DNA of 64,000 nt. Source: Clitopilus passeckerianus. Its lineage: Eukaryota > Basidiomycota > Agaricomycetes > Agaricales > Entolomataceae. The notes beneath the pieces are model-generated. The model was not told the DNA's origin, did not search any database, and was given only the letters and a program-made list of their open reading frames with translations. Position 1 is the stretch's first letter, and each line of letters starts with the position of its first letter. The DNA is taken from positions 62,001 through 126,000 of the forward strand of contig CALYLX010000134.1 in assembly GCA_944990035.1 (NCBI GenBank). Direction: 5' to 3'. The translations under genes and the position numbers were made by a program. Positions 1-12,439 of this stretch are shown here, in pieces.

Positions 1-1168
1 AAGCTTGTGAAGAGGGAAGGGAAAGGCAAACAAAGGAACCCAAACAAAGCAAGATTCGCGTTCAGACCATGTGACTCATTAATACTCCTTACGTAATTAA
101 CATCATCTCCATCCAGATCTTTCTAACCGAGGGTGTTTTGGAGCCAACTCTTTTCTGCTTGGAGACAGTGAAGATCGCCGTCGGCCCTGGGCTGATTGGG
201 TTAAAAACCTCTGGTATGACGCCTGAAAACGCAAGAAAAACTGTTTTCAAGAAGGATTTTTTCTTCGTTGTGCCTTGCTTGGATGTCCTATTTTTCGGCG
301 CTAAAATTCAGAGAAACTGACATGGCTTGCCTCGTGGCATTGAACGTGGCCTGGCACGGAGAAAACGAACAAAACCATCACATCTAGCTCTCACTAGGAC
401 TCCATTAGGATATGATAATTTTGCATCCGCTCCTTAGATGACGGACCCCAGTCTTTCACAGAGAAGCGGCAAAGTTTGGGGCGACAGACTGTCAGCAGTT
501 CGGCCATGTTAATGAAAATGTGTCGATCATCACGGCGACCGTGCTCCTGATAGAGGCATCCTGCACTAGAAGCTTTATCGAATGAACGTTACCCTCGCTT
601 CGGCGTCAGTCTTTCGTCAATCTCCACCTTTCAAGTGGGCATCATCCCTGCATCATGGGGTCTGCAGGGCTCTCTCCATTCCAGCGCCACCACAGCTCGC
701 CTTACCGTTCAACGCAAGGTTCAGCAGGGTTTGAACAAAAGTACGAAACATTTGAACTCGGTTCAAAGAACAGTGATGGGTGGAGTTCCTGGGGTGCCTT
801 GACGGCATTGAATGACATACAATACCAGAGCATACCCCTGGTTGGATCCAACAGATCATGCTGATATCACTTGCTTCGAGTGAACGGCATTGGTGGAATG
901 GATTCAATTGATATCACCACCTATCAGTGGGTGCGAGTACACGTGAAGATCCCTGCTTCTAGTGGATGATATCGTCTTGTGGTTCAGAACCCTAATTATC
1001 TGAGAAGCAGTTCGGGAGAGTTCCTGAAGAACACTGATGGGAGTAAATGGGCGGCGAGTGATTCCAAGAAATGATTACGATTTCGACATATACCTACATT
1101 TACAGAATGCATATTCTACCTCCAAGAATAATTCATAGATTACAGAACTCCCCTTCTGAATCATCGAG
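1..1168. other. No gene recognised
   Basis: The window opens here. Only short ORFs occur, on both strands, with no family motif, no convincing splice pattern and no tRNA fold that I can see. The right end is probably the 3' flank of the minus-strand gene ending at 1169. Confidence 0.5.
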
Positions 1169-2610
1169 TCAATCAAAGTCAAGCAAATCATCCTTGACAT
1201 CATCTTCGTCGTCGAGCTCGCTCTCATCCTGCACTTCGTCATCCACCTCAATCTCCAATCTCGACCCAGGATGGATACCACAATCTGCCATGGTTAACTC
1301 CGGCTCGCAGATAAAGCGTTCTTCTTCCCCATTATCTTCAACGATCAGGAGTAGGCGGGCGCTGTGTCGATCGAGGTTAGAATCAGAATCCGCTAAGGAA
1401 GACTAGAGGTTACAAACCGTTCGTAATCCAATTCCCAACTCCTGCATGCCCCAGCAAGCACCTTCTTGACTGTATGCTTGCCACGCGTCTTGAAATCTGC
1501 CTCCTGATCGGGACCCGTGATATGAACAGTGTATCGTTCATCTGAAGTAGACATGGAGGGCTTTGGGACAGCACGAGCCGCATGGGGCGTTCTAGGAGCA
1601 CGGCGAGGCGTCGCAGTGCCATCACTGCTGCCGTCGTTCTCAGCTTTGATACCTTTCTTCCCTCGAGTTCGAGAACTAGTGTAGCCTTTGTCCACTACCG
1701 GCTCCTGGGCCTGAGGTTGAGGTTGAGGTTGAGGGATCTCCGCGATCTCTTCCTCCTCTTCGAACTCGAGCGGTGCAGGTTCTGGCAGGACCGCAGCTTT
1801 CTTCCCGGCGCCACGGCGGGATGCAGGTGTCGGCGGGATTGGTTTCTCCGGAGAGGCAGAACGACCTCGTGTGCGAGGGGTTGGTTGAGGTTGAGCAGGT
1901 TCCTTGAACGACGTTGTTCGGGTGGTAGTAAATGTGGCAGTGACCTCTTCAACATTGAGATCAACTCTGTTGGGTTTGAAACGAGAAGTCTTGCTGGAAC
2001 TGGGCGGATATTCGTGTGTTGCAGGCTCAGCGCGCTCATCGACCATAGGCCTCTTCGACGCTGCCCTTGATGGACCAGCGCGAGCAGTAGACGGCACAGG
2101 GGTGTTGTCAGCCCGAACTGGGTCTTCGTCCATGGGAGGTGTCATCGGGATGTGAGTGGTCTCTATGGTTGCTTCTTTTCAGTCATCACGTTCGATCAGG
2201 TGGAATTTGCAGAGACCATACCTGCTGCCAAATGAGCGCCTATCCCATGCCCTTCTGTTATTTTCACTCGCTTCACCTTGACCTCGTCCAATACAGGGCT
2301 CAGGAGGGGGTACGCGTTCTCATCTATTTCAATGTCCTTTCCTTGACAAATATCAAGGGTTGAGGTAGTGAAGATAAGGCGAGTTTGGGTATCAGAGGAG
2401 TGATCTTTCAAGTGATATCTGTCCTCTGCAAGAGCCACAAGTTCCTGTAGTTCAACAATGAGACTTTACTTAGATATTCGAGAGTTCGCGGTTTACGGCA
2501 TATGTATTTGGTCGCTGCACGAATTTTTGGCGATTTGCACACGACAGAACAATGATTGGCAGATCTTGGGCCGTTTTAGTCTGTGGATTAACGGTCGATA
2601 TGATATGCAT
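1169..2610 (-). CDS. Acidic protein with N- and C-terminal ubiquitin-like domains
   Basis: Four exons, complement(1169..1361, 1418..2162, 2222..2444, 2497..2610), give a 424-residue protein. Three introns of 52-59 nt have good donors and acceptors, and the spliced length divides by three. Residues about 15-90 look like a ubiquitin/PB1-type fold, with a first strand around IIVLSCANRQKF and the helix TYAELVALAEDRYHL. The middle is disordered, rich in Pro, Arg and Ser. The last 100 residues resemble a SUMO-like/Rad60-SLD domain: RYTVHITGPD, a VKKVLAGACRSW helix, RLLLIVEDNGEEERF and an LTMADCGIHPGSRLEIEV end, then an Asp/Glu tail. The domain calls are inferred from pattern only. A role in SUMO or genome-stability pathways is possible but not shown. 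The start at 2610 is the first Met in the first exon; a further upstream exon cannot be excluded. Confidence 0.68.
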
Positions 2611-3144
2611 CGAGAATTTTCAGGTTTTCGGAGAATGTCCTTTGTATGGATGGAGAAATGAGCGAGAAACGCGATAATATTGAAGAGCTGGGACGATGGA
2701 GGGTGAGGAACGCCAGGAAGAAGTTGAACGACGAACTTGGCTTCATTTAAGTCACGGCGCGCTCCCACGTGTGGGATCACATGAGCGCGAATTTAGGATG
2801 AGTGGACTTGGAGTTTTGAAATTTGGGTTACACGATGTCTGTGTCCTCTTGTTGCAATATGACTCTCTTTCATGCGATTTCACACTTTTCAACATGATAT
2901 GACTACCAATGATGAAGTTCAACTCGGGAAATTACGAGAACAGGCGGAGATTACTTTTGAGAGCCAACAAAAGCTAGCAAGTTCGCGAATTTCTGCGTTT
3001 TTACCCCGAAAAAGTCATTTTGAACACTGGAACCAAATTGGAAAGAGATTCCCGAGCTGGCGAAGCCTGGCCCTGCCCCACCCCTTTACAACCGAAAATG
3101 TGAGCTTCCACGTAGTTTCCAGCCTATACGGCTGCTCACCGAAT
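2611..3144. other. Intergenic, no clear gene
   Basis: This stretch lies between the start of the ubiquitin-like gene and the degenerate BTB copy. A plus-strand ORF begins near 2888 but shows no family signal and no splice pattern joining it to the BTB exon at about 3144. It may hold the lost first exon of that copy. Confidence 0.4.
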
Positions 3145-4407
3145 ATTTTGTGTAGTCGCTTTTCAAGGTGCATATGTTACGTTCGTATCTATCGATAAAG
3201 TGCGCTTCAAGATTCACTGCCAATCTCAAGATATGCTCCGAGGGGTTTGCACCCCCAAACTCCACCTTCGATGAGGACGTTTACCTCACGGAAGACTCAA
3301 CTACACTCGAATTGCTTTTCCGATTCATGTATCCCGCTTCACACCCCTTGTAACACGGGCAGTCTCTCATCTTCGGAACTAAGCAGCCTAGCAGAAGCAG
3401 CTGAGAAATATCAGGTCTATACCGTGACTAAGGTTTGCTACCTTTCCATGCTGTAAGAGCTATCTCTGTTACTGCAAAATGATTGTCTCATGTTCCATTT
3501 CCCTTCTTATTCACAGGAAATTTGCCTTGCGGTACCCTATGTGTGTGCTTGGCTATGCATCTAAGTACGATTACCATCGTCTTATCTCGCTTGTTGCCCC
3601 AGAGGTGTTAGACCAGCCACCAAGCCAGATAGTGCAACAACTTGGCCCTGAACTTCTTGGCCCCTGGTGTTGGGATATACTTGCTTCATTTTACCGCCGT
3701 TTTATCCATGGGTTTGAACAGCTGGATTACCAAGCGCTCTGGCAACAAGCCCAGGAGAAAGTTTTGACCACCGACATGCCAGAATCAATATATCCAGAAC
3801 CGGAGCGGTTGAGCGTGTTTCGCGCTATTGCCCGCCAGCTAGCGGCAGACTTCCACTCTCTTCTAAATCTCGATGATGCTCCCCCAGCTGATTCAAAGGA
3901 GCCGTTTGTGTCTGGCGTGAAAATATAGAAGGTACACTGGGGTCTATCCCGTCGTTCTCGTCAATACGACCTCAAATAATTGCCCGTTTTAACCTGAAAC
4001 GCCTTCAATCTGAAAACGGAAACAGTGCTCCTCAGAGTAATACGGTACGATTCAGTGCGTCGACTATCGAGGTGCATTAACAAATCGATATTACAGGTCC
4101 AAAGGCGCATTTTAGGTCCTCGAACGGCATTTTGTTTCGTGTCCAATCTTTACTCCTAGGCCTTCTCACTAGAAAGCTTGGACGACTTTCGGAACCTCCG
4201 AAGGTTGTTTCCTTACCTGAAAGGGCCGAGATTCTTAGAGTGGTGCTTCCGTTTGTAACTTCATCTCGGCCGGTGAAGTTGGCGCTCATGGATGTTAACG
4301 TTGGCTTACTCATCAAAGTAGCTTACGCTACCGAGGCATACTACGAAATTCTTGAGGCTGCGAACCTCCTCATTTTGCAACACTTTCTTGCATCAACCTC
4401 TCCCTGA
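3145..4407 (+). pseudogene. Degenerate double-BTB gene (tandem copy)
   Basis: This is a decayed relative of the double-BTB gene just downstream. Residues AYVTFVSIDKVRFKIH (from about 3168) match NADITFVSADNVEFKIH of the neighbour, but the frame then shifts by 2 bases before CSEGFAPPNSTF. It shifts again after MYPASHP (3341-3362), where 4 extra bases are present relative to the neighbour. The intron at 3453..3516 is still intact. At about 3666-3720 the donor after the Pro-Trp codons is lost and the 54-nt former intron is read through in frame. A second BTB-like part (about 4095-4407; GILFRVQ, LGRLSEPPKVVSLPERAEILRVVLPFV) corresponds to the second domain of the intact gene and stops at 4407. 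Two shifts, a lost splice site and a truncation make a pseudogene the best call. Confidence 0.75.
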
Positions 4408-4897
4408 TAGAGTTAGGTGATTGACGAATCCATCAAATTGCTCTACTCTAAATTCTGCCATTTCGTAGGACGTCGCTTTTTTATAACCTACTCCCTCGTA
4501 CATAAATACTATGTCGGTATGACTATCTCAGTAATGGTGGCTCTATTCAACGGGGTTTCTTCTGATTTCTTCGGAGAGGAGGCACCAAAGCAACGGTATT
4601 GCAACATTGACAACCGATGGAAGCGAGGGAGGCTGCGCGGCCAGAGGTCAAGCCTCGACTCCCGACAAGCTCTTCGGATCACCTAAAATGGCAAACCTAT
4701 GCCAAACGCGCTTCAGACACGTAACGCATAGAACTGGTAGCCGGCCTGATATAAATGAAAGCTCAAGCTTTCTTCTCTTCAAGACATGGTCTAGAACCTC
4801 TGCTAAGATACCCTTGGTTGACCACTCCTCTGTTTCTTCACTCATTTTGCACTCTCGTTGTGGCACGCCTCGTCTAAAAAATTGCGCCACAAGCAGG
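4408..4897. other. Intergenic between the two BTB copies
   Basis: The expected 3' exons of the second BTB domain (the FEFMNDAAPL and YYEQWQ segments of the neighbour) are not recognisable here, so the upstream copy is truncated. The remaining ORFs, on both strands, look like chance. Confidence 0.4.
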
Positions 4898-6956
4898 ATG
4901 ACACGCGTAGATTTTGACAAAGCTCCTCGTACATATTTTAATAACCGTGAGGGTTTTGTGTTCTGGATCATTCGAAGCAATTGACTAATTTACTATCCAG
5001 TTAACTCTACAAACGCAGACATTACGTTTGTCTCCGCAGACAACGTAGAGTTCAAGATACACTCGGCCGATCTAGACATTTGCTCCGAGGGATTTGCAGC
5101 ACCACCAAACTCGATCTTTGCCGAGCATGTTTACCTTACAGAAGATGCCGCCACGCTGGAACTCTTGTTCCAATTCATGTACCCAACCCCACACCCATAT
5201 ACGGGCTCCCTCTCGTTCTCAAAACTGGAAAAGCTTGCGGAAGTTGCAGAGAAATATCAAGTTTACCCAGCACTCCAGGTCTGTCATTTGGCTATGTAGT
5301 AAGTGTTCACTATTGCTCCACGCTGTCAGAACAACTTCATATCCGTGATTGTCCTTGTCGATAGTAGATTTGCTTCACGGCATCCGATTCCGGTTTTGGG
5401 GTATGCGGCAAAGCATGGGTATGATTCCCTACTAGATCTTGTCGCCGTGGACCTTCTAGACGAGCCCACCATGAACATTGCACAAACGCTGCCGGCACAC
5501 TATCTCATGCCATGGGTAAGGACAATTATTCTCTTCAGGCTTAACGTATACTGATGGGTTCCCCAATCGCAACAGATAGATTATCAATCGATGTGGCGAA
5601 ATGATCAGAGAGATGCACTCATAACGCTTGCACCAACACGATTATTCCAAGGGACACACTGGATACGACAGTATCAATGCATTACAACCAAGCTAGCAGG
5701 AGGTCTCGCGGCTTTGCGACGACTGGACGAGGTCTTCGGTGTCGGCATTGGGAGCCAAACCTTGTTTTCACAATGGCGTGACGGCATTCGCACAGCTGTG
5801 AGTCAAATACCGCCCTTTACATCGTTGTTGCATAGGGCAAGTGGATCGGTAAGGAAACCCTCCCTTGATTCAATCACAAGCCCGAGTCTAATTTTTGTTT
5901 TTTCAGAATCGCGGTGAAAAGCAAGCTGCTCAGGCTTCTGGGATCAATGGCGAAGGGCTTAACATTCGTGAACTTGGGACGCTGTTAATGGACGGCCTCC
6001 AGGACGGTGAGATTTAATGTCGTGCTTGATAACAGGCCGCCTTTGGCTAATAATCGGTGCTCAGCTTCAGAAACTCTCAGAGTCTTCAAGTCGGGGGACG
6101 GTATTCCGTTCCGTATCAAGTCTTCACACCTGTCCGTCCTCACTGGGGGAGCTCGGACGACTGGCTCTACCAAATACCACCGTAACCTTATCCGAAAATG
6201 CACAAGTTCTCAGATTTCTGTTCCCGTTTGTGAACTCGCCCGGTCAAGCAAGATTAGAAGCGCTCGGCTTCGAACTCCTCATGGAGGTCGCTAAGGCGGC
6301 AGAGAAATATGAGATATATGAAGCTATGAACCTCTGTCGATTAAGCCTAAAGTGAGTGTGAGCTTTCAGGTTCATATTCCTCCAACCAAAAGGCGAGATT
6401 ACTGATAATTCACAACTGCTTAGGCCTTATATTAAACTATACTCGATATCAACATTCAGATACGGCTGCTCATTTCGCTGTTTTGAGTTCATGAACGATG
6501 CTGCACCCCTTACAACTTTTGAGCCTCTACACAAAATTATCGACGGTTTGCCATCCGAAATAGTTGCCCCTTATGTGAGTCATTTTTCTCAGCGTCAGCA
6601 AAGTACGGCTTTTCCTAACCAGTGCTCGTCAGATAAAATATTACGAGCAGTGGCAAAACCTTATCATAATAGGTCTGAAGTTCACTGGGAGCACAGACAC
6701 CTCAAGATGGTGCTATCCAGACGCCGAAGACGGCCGTCAGGTTACAAGATGTGCAGGATGCGTTCATAATGTCGACCATCACACCATCGACGTCCTGAAG
6801 AAGCTTGGCCAGGGGCTTTCGGCCATACAGAACCTGCACGCTATATTCGATGTCTCAAAGGCTTGTTGTATGACTCGAGGAGAATACCTTCAAGCATGGA
6901 GGAGCCACATCGAATCAGCCCGCGACAAAATACTCCCATTCAGCGCATTCATGTAA
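4898..6956 (+). CDS. Double BTB/POZ-domain protein, one apparent frameshift
   Basis: Eight exons are supported: 4898..4946, 5001..5298, 5365..5515, 5576..5848, 5907..6006, 6065..6351, 6424..6574, 6633..6956. Introns are 54-72 nt with good signals. The product would be about 543 residues with two BTB units. Unit 1 has ADITFVSADNVEFKIHS, EGFAAPPNS, LELLFQFMYP, LAEVAEKYQVYPALQ and VLGYAAKHGYDSLLDL. Unit 2 has SGDGIPFRIKSSHLSVL, VLRFLFPFV, KAAEKYEIYEAMNLC and EFMNDAAPLTTFEPL, then the fungal C-terminal part with YYEQWQ and a Cys/His stretch RWCYPDAEDGRQVTRC. BTB units mediate oligomerisation or Cul3 adaptor functions; the specific role of this expanded mushroom family is unknown. Exon 6 needs removal of one G within the five-G run at 6145-6149 to keep frame, so the gene is either a recent pseudogene or carries a sequence error. 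Confidence 0.8.
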
Positions 6957-7328
6957 CTACAATACTCTGGTATCTTATCCAAGTTGCTGTTCCGTAGTTA
7001 TACCTATACGGCGCCCTTCGTTTCCCCTTGCTATCTTTCGGTCCTCTGCATTCATACATATACGTTGTCTCATAATTCTCAACTGTTTTGATACCCTATT
7101 ATGCATCACTTGAATGCGGCTACAATTCTAAGGCTTCAAATTCAGAAGAATACCCCCTTCCGTCTCGCAGGCCATGGACAATGTATTCAGAGAGACGCAA
7201 ACGGCCGGAGCATAACGAATAGAATAGGATTTAAAAGTGAAAGGAATTTACGATCTGTTAGGACAACTGTACAAGTGACAAGACAAATATTTCGACGACA
7301 ATGACAGGCGATAGTATTATGCGATAAA
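6957..7328. other. Intergenic (convergent 3' ends)
   Basis: AT-richer spacer between the 3' ends of the plus-strand BTB gene and the minus-strand penta-EF-hand gene. It should hold both transcript ends. I see no gene. Confidence 0.6.
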
Positions 7329-8564
<1,236 letters not shown>

Positions 8565-8979
8565 TATTGAAAGAAAAAACTGGGTCTTTGGGCTGTTAAG
8601 TTAGGAGATAGAACCTCGATGCTATTGAACGATGGAGGTTAATAACGGAGGAGCGTTGAGGGTGCACAGCTTGTTTGATATCATCGCCCTTGTTGTTCTC
8701 GGCTGTTACCGCCACAGAGCCGCCACTTAAATTTGGCCGAGGCACGGCGGCAGCAGACGACAGATTGGAACAGGATAGCAATAACAGTTAGATTACGATA
8801 ATGATACAGAAATAACTCCCTAGAGAAAGCCAAAGAAGTATAGAAGATTGTAAGTATAGTGTACCACCCAAATCTTTCGAGAAAGCGCAGGCCGTTGAAG
8901 ACCTGCCCACCGTCAACAACGTAGAAATGTTCAGCGCCCTCCCCTGCGTATAATTCCGTACATCATCCTAATTGACAGA
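8565..8979. other. Intergenic spacer
   Basis: Spacer between the Spt7 stop and the start of the downstream penta-EF-hand gene, both on the minus strand. It should carry the promoter of the latter and the terminator of the former. No ORF of interest is seen. Confidence 0.6.
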
Positions 8980-11900
8980 CTATTGGACGGGTGCAGCGCT
9001 GACAACAGGCATGGGAACAAATGCGGGAATAAAGTTTGTCGCAGCGCCGTTCGCCATCACTCCAAAAGCCCCTCCTTCGCCACCCAGCTCATTCTTCTTC
9101 TTCCTGCCATTCCCAGTGCCTACGCCAACCATACCGGTTTTCTTCTTCTTAGGCGTACCATTCATCTCGCCTCCGCCTGCCCCACCTCCACCACTGGCTG
9201 TCCCCGCAACCGGTCCAGGTCCCGCACCTGAGGGAGCGGCTTTCTTCTTCTTTGCCGTTGCACCCGTCCCTCCAGATCTTATAATCTGACCCAAAGGACC
9301 CATCTTCATCTGGGCGGGGTTTGGTGCATCGTCTGGTAGAACGATAGGCGTTGGCGGGAGTGCTAATGCTGCTGGTGGCGAAAGGACACCTGGCACAGCT
9401 GAAGGAGGGCCTGACATAGGTGTATCGAGAGGTGACTTGATCTCAGGCGTCGCGGATGCGGGAGTGGGTACGGGTGGGTACGGTGAGGTACCATAAACTG
9501 GTACCGCGGAGGAGGCTGCAGGCTGGTTTGTCCCGGGAATCGAAGGCCCGTGTAGAGTAGGTCCACGCAGAGGAGGAATAGTGGGTCCAGGAAGACCTGG
9601 TATTGAAGGTCCTGGAAGTCGGGCCGGTATCGACGGCGGGAGTAAAGGTTGAGGTAGCTGAGGTTGAAGGGGTGGCTGTTGTGCCGCAGCAACGGCAGCA
9701 AATCGGCCTTCGTAGTAGGGCTTGAGCAAACCGATTTGGTGGTCGAGCTGCGTAGAGTCCAGGGGAAGTAGTGGCGGGGGTGGTGGATAGGGAGGTGGAG
9801 GTTCTATGGGTTTTGCACTGTAGGAAAGTCAGAGTTCAATTTCAGTTGTAGTGAGAGAAGTCGCAATGCGTACGCCATTGGTTTGTCCCGAGCCTTTTTT
9901 CTCTTGAGTAGCTTCTTGGGAATACTCAAGCTTGATAAACCGAACTCGGCCGCAATACCCAATTCCCGCAAGCCAAGGTAGTCTTCGCCTAATGACTCTG
10001 CAAAATCGCCGCTGAAAATATGAACCATCAGCTTTATGAGGCATAAATATAAATGATAACTTACATGGCAAGAACTCCCGCATCTTCCTCGTCTTCCTCT
10101 TCAAAGAAGTACTCGTCCGCCAGAGGTTCCACGGAGTTCTAAGAGGAACGTCAGCACCAAGAACCATCTGCATGTTATAGAACGTACGGAATATGCGTTG
10201 ACAAGCTTCTTCTCCACTTCGGAAAGCCTGGTACCATATCTCTCCACATCATCGCGAATATAACGCTCAAGATCCTGGACCCCTGAAGCACCGCTCTCAA
10301 AGAGAGTATGTAGAATTATTTCCTGGTTGTTGTGTTTGTCAGTTTTAGTAGCAAGTGAGGACAGAGAGGACATACCTCAGGACTCATTGTATTTCCATGC
10401 TTCTCCGAAAGAAACTTGATCGTCCTACCAACATTGAGGAGGTACTCTGAAGCGACACCGGCGAAGACATCCAGGGAAGTTCTTGACGAACCTTCAATGA
10501 ATTCAGAAATTAGGCGCCGGAAATAATAAGAACAAGAAACAACGTACCTTGGAACCCAACATGCTCCAACACTTTCCCTGACATCCACTTGATACAATCT
10601 GTCGCGTTTTTCTCCCCCAGCTCAATCCCTCCCACCTTCCTCTTCCCCTTCCTAGGAATCGGCCAAGGTCTCTCATCAATCTTGTCATCGATCACGCCAA
10701 GTCCATCATCGTCGTCTAGCCCAGGCATGGTCATCGGAGACCCAACACCACCAGCTGCGCCACCACCGAAAATCCCTGCTTCAGGTCCACCCGCTCCGTC
10801 TGGATCGTCAGCATTCGAGTTGTTGTTGAGATTCAGAGCCGCAAATCGAGCATGTGTATGCCTCAGCCTCTTCATAGTCTTGAGATTGCTGTTGATAGCA
10901 GTCAACAGTGACTTCGGCGGTGCTTCCTCCTCGACTTGTTCACGTTTCTTCTTCCGTTTCTGCTTCAAGCGAGGCTTGCTTTCTGGCGGGTGAGCGTTTG
11001 AGTGAATTTTACTTGAGGAAGAGGACGGGATGGAGGATGCGACTGGGATATGGGGAAGTCCGTTGCCGAGGAGGGTGTCAGATTGGACGGCACCCCACCA
11101 GAGTTCGGAAAGCTCGTCTCGTTCAAAGGGTATGGGCGTTGCGAATTGAGAGCTGTAACGTTTGCGCTTGCGAGGTCTCGCGTCAAGAGCTCCATTTCTA
11201 TTTAGATGGTCAGATACTCTGCCAGATTTACAGTCTGAATGGCTTACGCTTTTCGCTTGTCCCCTGCATTACTATCAGGTGAATCCGCGTCGTCAGATCC
11301 ATCTTCCAGGGGAGGTGATTGTTGTACAATAGGAGCCGCCAACTGATGGAGTGTCTCTATGCTTGATTGGGTATCTTTTGTGACGGTGTAGGTTCCAGTC
11401 GTAGGGTCAAATGCGTTCATAATGTCCGAGTCGAGTCGAGTAAATAAGGCCATTCCTTCCGCGGTTCGGATAATGGCTGGGGTATCGGTGAAGGGAAGAT
11501 TACGACGCGCTGAGACATTCTTTCCAGATATGCTGCTCGAGGGTCGTATTTCGGGCGTTCCGGCTTGAGAAAAATTAGAAATGAGGGAAGGCGAACGGTG
11601 GTGTGAATAGGTGCGACCATTGACGAGGGCATGGCCGTTTATTCTTGGTCGTGCAATATGAGTCACCGCGAGGTCAGAGGGGATGGGAGGATCTGTGCGC
11701 TCTTTGCGGTCCGTAATGTACTTGAGCAGTCGATCCGCTTTGACTTTCATACGCTTTGCGCATTGCCGGAGGGGATGGTTCTTCAGTGTGGCGTCAATAT
11801 TGTGAGCCACGAATAACGGCCTGAATGGGCATACCTCGGCGGCATTATACTGGTAGCAGTTCGACCATATTAGGTCCAAGTCGTCCTTGAATTCACGCTT

Positions 11901-12439
11901 CGACTTGTATTGTTTCTGCTTGACCTTCTTGAGCATAGTTCCGAGGTCCATGGGGTTGGCGATGACTAGGTTGAGTTGGCCGTGAGCCTTAGGACATAGC
12001 ATGATTGGAGTCAGGCACGTACCGTCATAGTAGTCCGGAGCCTCCGCTCTGGACACAGGCTTGAGGAAAGCCTCAGCATCATGGTTGTCCTAAAACATCC
12101 GTTAAACCACGCGTCATAGGAGACGACGACGAGAGGAATATTCACGATAGTAACGGTCCTTAGGTCGGTGAGCAGTCCTTCAAGAGAGTCATAGAAAGGA
12201 TCTGAGAGCTTCGCGTCGTAACCAGAACGCTATTTGAATAGAACGGTTGGTACTAATACGGAGAAGTGGCATCAATGTTTGCTTACCCGACTGTCCTTGA
12301 CAGCACTTAAGAGTTGCCTGAGCTCAGAATCCGGGAGGTTTGTCTTGATCTGTGACTCTGCTAGCTTCCTAAGGAGATTCTACAGCCAATTGAGTCAGTT
12401 TTGAGATGGATTCGTCAAATGCTGAAGACTTACGTTCAT
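8980..12439 (-). CDS. SPT7: SAGA complex subunit Spt7 (bromodomain plus histone fold)
   Basis: A multi-exon gene for a chromatin protein. The first exon is only six bases (ATG AAC, 12439..12434), spliced to NLLRKLAESQIKTNLPDSEL. Domains in order are a short N-terminal helix region; a bromodomain about 11700-12060 (IANPMDLGTMLKKVKQKQY, FKDDLDLIWSNCYQYN, the conserved YNA asparagine present); a disordered linker; a bromo-associated histone fold at about 10150-10590 (LEHVGFQG, SLDVFAGVASEYLLNVGRT, ILHTLFESG); then a region around ELGIAAEFGLSSLSIPKK; and a Pro-rich tail with Lys clusters (AKKKKAAP, PKKKKTG) ending in APVQ. Family knowledge: Spt7 is a scaffold of the SAGA acetyltransferase/coactivator, and its histone fold pairs with a TAF-like partner. 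It lies head-to-head with the GH115 gene about 1 kb away. Confidence 0.88.

Noticed and set aside
3666..3720. Possible functional intron in the upstream BTB copy
   Set aside because: The only GT lies one base out of phase, so splicing there would break the frame; donor loss fits better.
9363..9701. Second minus-strand frame inside the Spt7 Pro-rich tail
   Set aside because: An alternative frame of low-complexity DNA; the Spt7 frame joins by splicing to the histone-fold exons.
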